Of a stretch of 64,000 bases of DNA, positions 60,051 to 64,000 are shown piece after piece. The translations under genes and the position numbers were made by a program. Origin of the DNA: JAQWRV01 sp045564915 (GTDB lineage Bacteria; Pseudomonadota; Alphaproteobacteria; Rhodospirillales; Rhodospirillaceae); assembly GCA_045564915.1 (NCBI GenBank), contig JBJLGL010000014.1, positions 62,001 through 126,000 of the forward strand. The letters run 5' to 3'. How positions within the stretch are numbered: the first letter of the stretch is position 1; each line of letters starts with the position of its first letter. Under the pieces are notes generated by a model, which made no database searches, was not told the origin of the DNA, and saw nothing but the letters and a program-made list of their open reading frames with translations.

Positions 60051-62801
60051 TTATGCTCTTTCGGGATCAATTGTTACTCCGGCAACACCATGGCAATGCT
60101 TATATTTCTTACTCGAGCCACAGGGACACGGCTCATTACGAGAAACTTTTCCCCAGGTTAAGGGGTCTAAAGGGTTGCGGTCGTTAGGCTTGACACGGGG
60201 CCTAGACCTCTGACGGGCGATTTCTTCTATCCGATTCTGACGCGCCCCCCCTTCCTTTTCCGTTGGTGGCCGCCCAAACTGAAGGCCAGTTGGCCCCACT
60301 GGTGTAAGCTGCTCTGGCCTAGAATCTAACTGAATTTCTACTCGAGATAGAATCTCGGTCACGCGAGATCTAAGAGATTCAAGCATGTTCTGGAACATCG
60401 TGAAGGATTCTTTTTGATATTCCAGTAGTGGTTGCTTTTGAGCATACGACCTGAGCGTGATTGCACCACGGAGATAGTCTAGTTGCTGTAGGTGGTCCCG
60501 CCAGCCGGCATCGATCATCTGCAACACCAGGCTCTTCTCAACACGGCGCATGACCTCAGGGCCAGCATTCGCACTTTTTTCCGCCATCTTACGGTCAGAC
60601 TCTTCAAACATTCTGTCACGTATTTCTTCGTTGGCGATACCATCTTCGCTTACCCAGTCGGCATAAGGCAGGTCTAGGCCGAGAAGGCGCACACTTTCTT
60701 CATGAAGCAGACTGATATCCCATTGCTCCATCATGGCCCGTCCAGGCATGGTCCGTTCAACCAATTCTTCAATGACTTCATGTCGCATGTCGACAGCGTA
60801 GTCGGAAATGTCCTCAGCCGACATAATCTCTTTGCGCTGATCAAAGATCGCCTTGCGCTGATCGTTCATCACGTCGTCGTACTGAAGCAAATTCTTTCGA
60901 ATATCAAAATTCCTAGCCTCAACCTTTGTCTGGGCTTTTTCGATCGCCTTATTAATCCAGGGATGAATGATAGCCTCACCTTGCTCGAGCCCGAGACGCT
61001 TCAACATGCCATCCATACGCTCGGAACCAAATATGCGCATGAGATCGTCCTGAAGCGAGAGAAAGAATTTTGATCCCCCGGGATCACCTTGGCGTCCAGA
61101 CCGACCACGCAGCTGGTTATCAATGCGGCGGCTTTCATGCCGCTCTGTGCCGACTACGTAGAGTCCACCTGCATCCAGAGCAATTTTTTTACGGTCCTCC
61201 ACTTCTGCTGCAATTCTTGTTTTTTCATCATCAGAAAGAATTGCTCCTCGTTTTTCTTCTTCATCCTGAATGATAACATCAAAATTACCGCCCAATTGGA
61301 TATCGGTGCCACGCCCCGCCATATTCGTCGCGATGGTTACAGCGCCAGGCATACCTGCTTGAGCAATAATATGTGCTTCCCGTTCATGCTGTTTAGCGTT
61401 TAAGATTTCTGCTTTTATTTTGCTCTTTTCCTTTAGGAGGCCTGCTAATTGCTCAGATTTCTCAATGGAAACTGTGCCCACCAGAACTGGCTGTTGGCGT
61501 TCATGACACTCATGAATTAAATCAATAATAGCCTCATTCTTCTCTTCTACTGTTCGATAAACTTCATCATCACTATCAATACGGATAAGTGGCAGATTGG
61601 AAGGTATCTCAATAACTTCCAGGCCGTATATTTCTCCGAACTCCTCTGATTCTGTCATGGCAGTGCCTGTCATGCCCGCCAGTTTGGGATACATCCGGAA
61701 ATAGTTTTGGTACGTAATCGACGCTAGTGTCTGATTTTCGTTTTGTACCGTGACACCTTCACGTGCCTCGATAGCCTGGTGCAGGCCCTCTGACATGCGG
61801 CGCCCTGCCATGACCCGACCCGTAAATTCATCAATCAAGTGAACACGATCATCCTTAGTTATGTAATGTACATCTTTCTGGAATAGATGGTGTGCGCGCA
61901 AACCCTGATTCACATGATGGATCAGTGTAATATTTTGAAGGTCATACATTCCGCCGTCCTTAAGAATGCCTTTTTCACGCATGATATCTTCTGCGTGCTC
62001 GGCCCCCTCGTCGGTTAACGTAATACTACGTGCCTTCTCATCTTTTTCGTAATCTTCCTCCGTTAGGAGTGGAATGATTTTGTCTACAGTGCTGTAGAGG
62101 TCTGTTTTATCTTCAGCCTGCCCAGAAATAACAAGTGGTGTTCGCGCCTCGTCGATCAAAATCGAATCAACTTCATCAACAATTGCATAGGAGAATTCAC
62201 GCTGAACCATATCTGCAATAGCGTACTTCATATTATCGCGCAGATAATCAAAACCAAATTCGTTATTCGTGCCGTAAGTTACATCGCATGCGTAAGCAGC
62301 GCGCCTGGCTACATCATCCATGTTCCCTTGTATGCAGCCTACAGTTAAGCCAAGAAACTGATATACTTGGCCCATCCATTCAGCATCCCGACTTGCCAAA
62401 TAGTCGTTGACGGTAACGACATGTACGCCCTTACCTTCGAGGGCATTGAGATAGGTGGGCAGGGTCGCAACGAGTGTCTTGCCTTCGCCGGTTCCCATTT
62501 CCGAGATTTCGCCTCGGTGTAAGATTATGCCACCCATCAACTGAACATCGAAATGCCGCTGGCCAAGGGTACGTTTTGCAGCCTCGCGCACGGTCGCAAA
62601 AGCCTCAATTAGCATGTCATCTAAGGTTTCCCCGTTCTCAAGGCGACCCTTGAAATCAGCGGTTTTTGACACAAAGGCTTTGTCATCCAGTGCCTCAAAT
62701 TCGGATTCTAAAGCATTCACCGCGTCAACGGTGGGCTGCATCTGCTTGATGATGCGGTCATTTGCGGTCCCAAACAGACGTTTGGCGAGAGCGCCTAACA
62801 T
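60051..62801 (-). CDS. secA: protein translocase ATPase SecA
   Basis: 916 residues. DEAD-type motor with Walker A MGTGEGKTLVATL (about 102-114), Walker B VDEVDSILIDEARTPL, TNMAGRGTDIQLGG and the arginine-finger GRSGRQGDPG. The preprotein cross-linking and helical scaffold domains follow, and the C-terminus has the zinc-binding EPCPCGSSKKYKHCHG that contacts SecB. It drives preproteins through SecYEG. It is divergent from argJ, which often neighbours secA in alphaproteobacteria. Confidence 0.98.
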   Translation of the reverse strand: MLGALAKRLFGTANDRIIKQMQPTVDAVNALESEFEALDDKAFVSKTADFKGRLENGETLDDMLIEAFATVREAAKRTLGQRHFDVQLMGGIILHRGEISEMGTGEGKTLVATLPTYLNALEGKGVHVVTVNDYLASRDAEWMGQVYQFLGLTVGCIQGNMDDVARRAAYACDVTYGTNNEFGFDYLRDNMKYAIADMVQREFSYAIVDEVDSILIDEARTPLVISGQAEDKTDLYSTVDKIIPLLTEEDYEKDEKARSITLTDEGAEHAEDIMREKGILKDGGMYDLQNITLIHHVNQGLRAHHLFQKDVHYITKDDRVHLIDEFTGRVMAGRRMSEGLHQAIEAREGVTVQNENQTLASITYQNYFRMYPKLAGMTGTAMTESEEFGEIYGLEVIEIPSNLPLIRIDSDDEVYRTVEEKNEAIIDLIHECHERQQPVLVGTVSIEKSEQLAGLLKEKSKIKAEILNAKQHEREAHIIAQAGMPGAVTIATNMAGRGTDIQLGGNFDVIIQDEEEKRGAILSDDEKTRIAAEVEDRKKIALDAGGLYVVGTERHESRRIDNQLRGRSGRQGDPGGSKFFLSLQDDLMRIFGSERMDGMLKRLGLEQGEAIIHPWINKAIEKAQTKVEARNFDIRKNLLQYDDVMNDQRKAIFDQRKEIMSAEDISDYAVDMRHEVIEELVERTMPGRAMMEQWDISLLHEESVRLLGLDLPYADWVSEDGIANEEIRDRMFEESDRKMAEKSANAGPEVMRRVEKSLVLQMIDAGWRDHLQQLDYLRGAITLRSYAQKQPLLEYQKESFTMFQNMLESLRSRVTEILSRVEIQLDSRPEQLTPVGPTGLQFGRPPTEKEGGARQNRIEEIARQRSRPRVKPNDRNPLDPLTWGKVSRNEPCPCGSSKKYKHCHGVAGVTIDPERA

Positions 62802-63044
62802 AGCTACCTCAGGTTGGACTTAAGGAAAGCGTTTTTGGTTATATACGCTGGCGAAGACATAGAAAGACCCCCACCGTCTGTCAACGACCTGGGGCAGGGT
62901 TTTATACCTCATTTGCAGAGAAAAGCTTAGTTTAGTGGCAAAGACTAATCTGAACGGGCGTAACCCAGCTGGACGAATAGAGCAGTCTATGCCATGTACC
63001 TAGTCACTTTTGAGACTTTAATCGGCAAAAACTGCAGTAAAAGC
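62802..63044. other. 243-bp divergent region between secA and argJ
   Basis: Non-coding. I see no hairpin with a T tract and no clear -35/-10 pair. The peptidylprolyl isomerase gene often found between secA and argJ in alphaproteobacteria is absent. Confidence 0.4.
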
Positions 63045-64000
63045 ATGACTTTTCCAGACTCCCCCTTCAAACCTGATAGTTTTCCGGAAATTCCCGCAGT
63101 TTCAGGCGTGTATCTAGCATCCTGCGAGGCAGGAATACGTTATACTGGGCGTCTAGATCTGATGCTTGCTGTTTTTGATTCAGGAACCACCATCGGTGGG
63201 ATGATGACGCAATCAAAAACAGCCGGCGCGCCAGTAGAGTGGAACCGGGCTGCCTTACCTCACGGCAAGGCCAGAGCTCTTGTAGTAAATGCTGGTAACG
63301 CCAATGTTTTTACAGGAAAACGGGGTAGAGATGCAGTCCAAAAAACTGCAGAGGCGGTAAAAGAGACCATCGGTTGTCAGGCTAATGAAGTTTATGTCTG
63401 TTCTACCGGCACCATTGGTGAGTATTTACCAGAAGAGCGGATAACAGCGCAGATTGTTGGTTTAAGAGACGCCTTGGATCGCTCTGGTTGGGAAGACGCC
63501 GCCAGCGCAATTATGACTACCGACACCTTTCCTAAAGGTGCTTGGGGCACAGCAGAGATCGATGGTGTTTCAGTAACCATTGCAGGAATTGCGAAAGGCT
63601 CCGGTATGATTGCACCGGATATGGCTACTATGCTGGCCTATGTCATGACAGATGCGAGTCTGCCCGCCGATGTTGTCCAGACTCTTACAGAAAAAAGTAC
63701 TGATAAGAGTTTTAACTCGATTACGGTTGATGGAGATACGTCGACGTCTGATACGGTTCTGATATTTGCTACTGGGCACGCGTCACACTCATCCGTAACT
63801 GAAGCAAATGATCCAAGGCTTGGGAACTTTGTGGACGTACTTGATGCAGTAATGATTAGTCTCGCCCAACAAATTGTAAAAGATGGCGAAGGTGCCCAGA
63901 AATTTATTGAAATACGGATCAAAGGAGCAGAATCAGATGCTGCAGCCCGGCACATTGGCTTATCTGTTGCCAACTCCCCTCTCGTTAAGACAGCTATTGC
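63045..64000 (+). CDS. argJ: glutamate N-acetyltransferase/ornithine acetyltransferase ArgJ (3' end outside window)
   Basis: 318 codons are present and the frame runs off the right edge; the full enzyme is about 400 residues. Family landmarks are ALVVNAGNANVFTG, VCSTGTIGEYLP, IMTTDTFPKGA, and the autoprocessing site KGSGMIAPDMATML with the nucleophile Thr that becomes the new N-terminus of the beta chain, followed by NSITVDGDTSTSD. It recycles the acetyl group between acetylornithine and glutamate in arginine synthesis. Confidence 0.95.
   Translation, partial: MTFPDSPFKPDSFPEIPAVSGVYLASCEAGIRYTGRLDLMLAVFDSGTTIGGMMTQSKTAGAPVEWNRAALPHGKARALVVNAGNANVFTGKRGRDAVQKTAEAVKETIGCQANEVYVCSTGTIGEYLPEERITAQIVGLRDALDRSGWEDAASAIMTTDTFPKGAWGTAEIDGVSVTIAGIAKGSGMIAPDMATMLAYVMTDASLPADVVQTLTEKSTDKSFNSITVDGDTSTSDTVLIFATGHASHSSVTEANDPRLGNFVDVLDAVMISLAQQIVKDGEGAQKFIEIRIKGAESDAAARHIGLSVANSPLVKTAI

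Overview
The window is a single chromosomal stretch of mid-range GC, densely coded on both strands, and almost certainly from an alphaproteobacterium (Rhodospirillales-like or a marine lineage). The evidence is synteny: mdh-sucC-sucD-sucA-sucB-lpd and sdhCDAB with zapE on one strand, ffh-rpsP-rimM-trmD-rplS-leuC-leuD-leuB-asd, dapF-mtaB-ftsY, and secA beside argJ. I see no rRNA, tRNA, CRISPR array, prophage, transposase or attachment site.

Layout. 1-6.7 kb: the 3' part of a TPR-methyltransferase, an FAD oxidoreductase with a second methyltransferase, and a secreted M1 metallopeptidase. 6.8-13.5 kb (minus strand): a DUF427 protein, a TRAP transporter (DctM, DctQ, DctP), a YbaK-type aminoacyl-tRNA deacylase, an AI-2E family permease and a secreted tandem alpha/beta-hydrolase whose two nucleophile serines are both glycine. 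13.6-21.3 kb: bifunctional MnmC, a small conserved protein, a DUF6502/DUF5666 operon preceded by two matching palindromes around a -10 box, an outer-membrane beta-barrel, and an orphan oligopeptide-type binding protein. 21.5-40.6 kb (mostly minus): glycosyltransferase, lpd, sucB, sucA, three non-TCA genes (isochorismatase-like hydrolase, MBL hydrolase, sulfotransferase), sucD, sucC, mdh, zapE, a DHH phosphoesterase, a divergent lipoprotein, and sdhBADC. 40.9-43.9 kb (plus): a methyltransferase, a small companion protein and a GPH-type MFS transporter. 44.0-47.1 kb: a secreted four-cysteine protein, then VOC, LLM flavin oxidoreductase and CoA-ester lyase genes on the minus strand. 47.1-62.8 kb: asd, a DUF962 protein, leuBDC, rplS-trmD-rimM-rpsP-ffh, then dapF-mtaB-ftsY on the plus strand, a Nudix hydrolase and secA. 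The 5' end of argJ runs off the right edge.

Most of the window is core metabolism: 2-oxoglutarate to oxaloacetate in the TCA cycle with succinate dehydrogenase, leucine, lysine/threonine and arginine biosynthesis, ribosome and tRNA maturation, and SRP/Sec protein export. The accessory material lies at 1-22 kb, 28-31 kb and 40.7-47 kb. The parts most worth a second look are the palindrome-flanked promoter of the DUF6502 operon, the hydrolase lacking both nucleophiles, the long structured hairpin upstream of DUF6502, the 48-bp repeat tail of rpsP, and the methyltransferase/companion/MFS cassette. No complete new system can be demonstrated from sequence alone.
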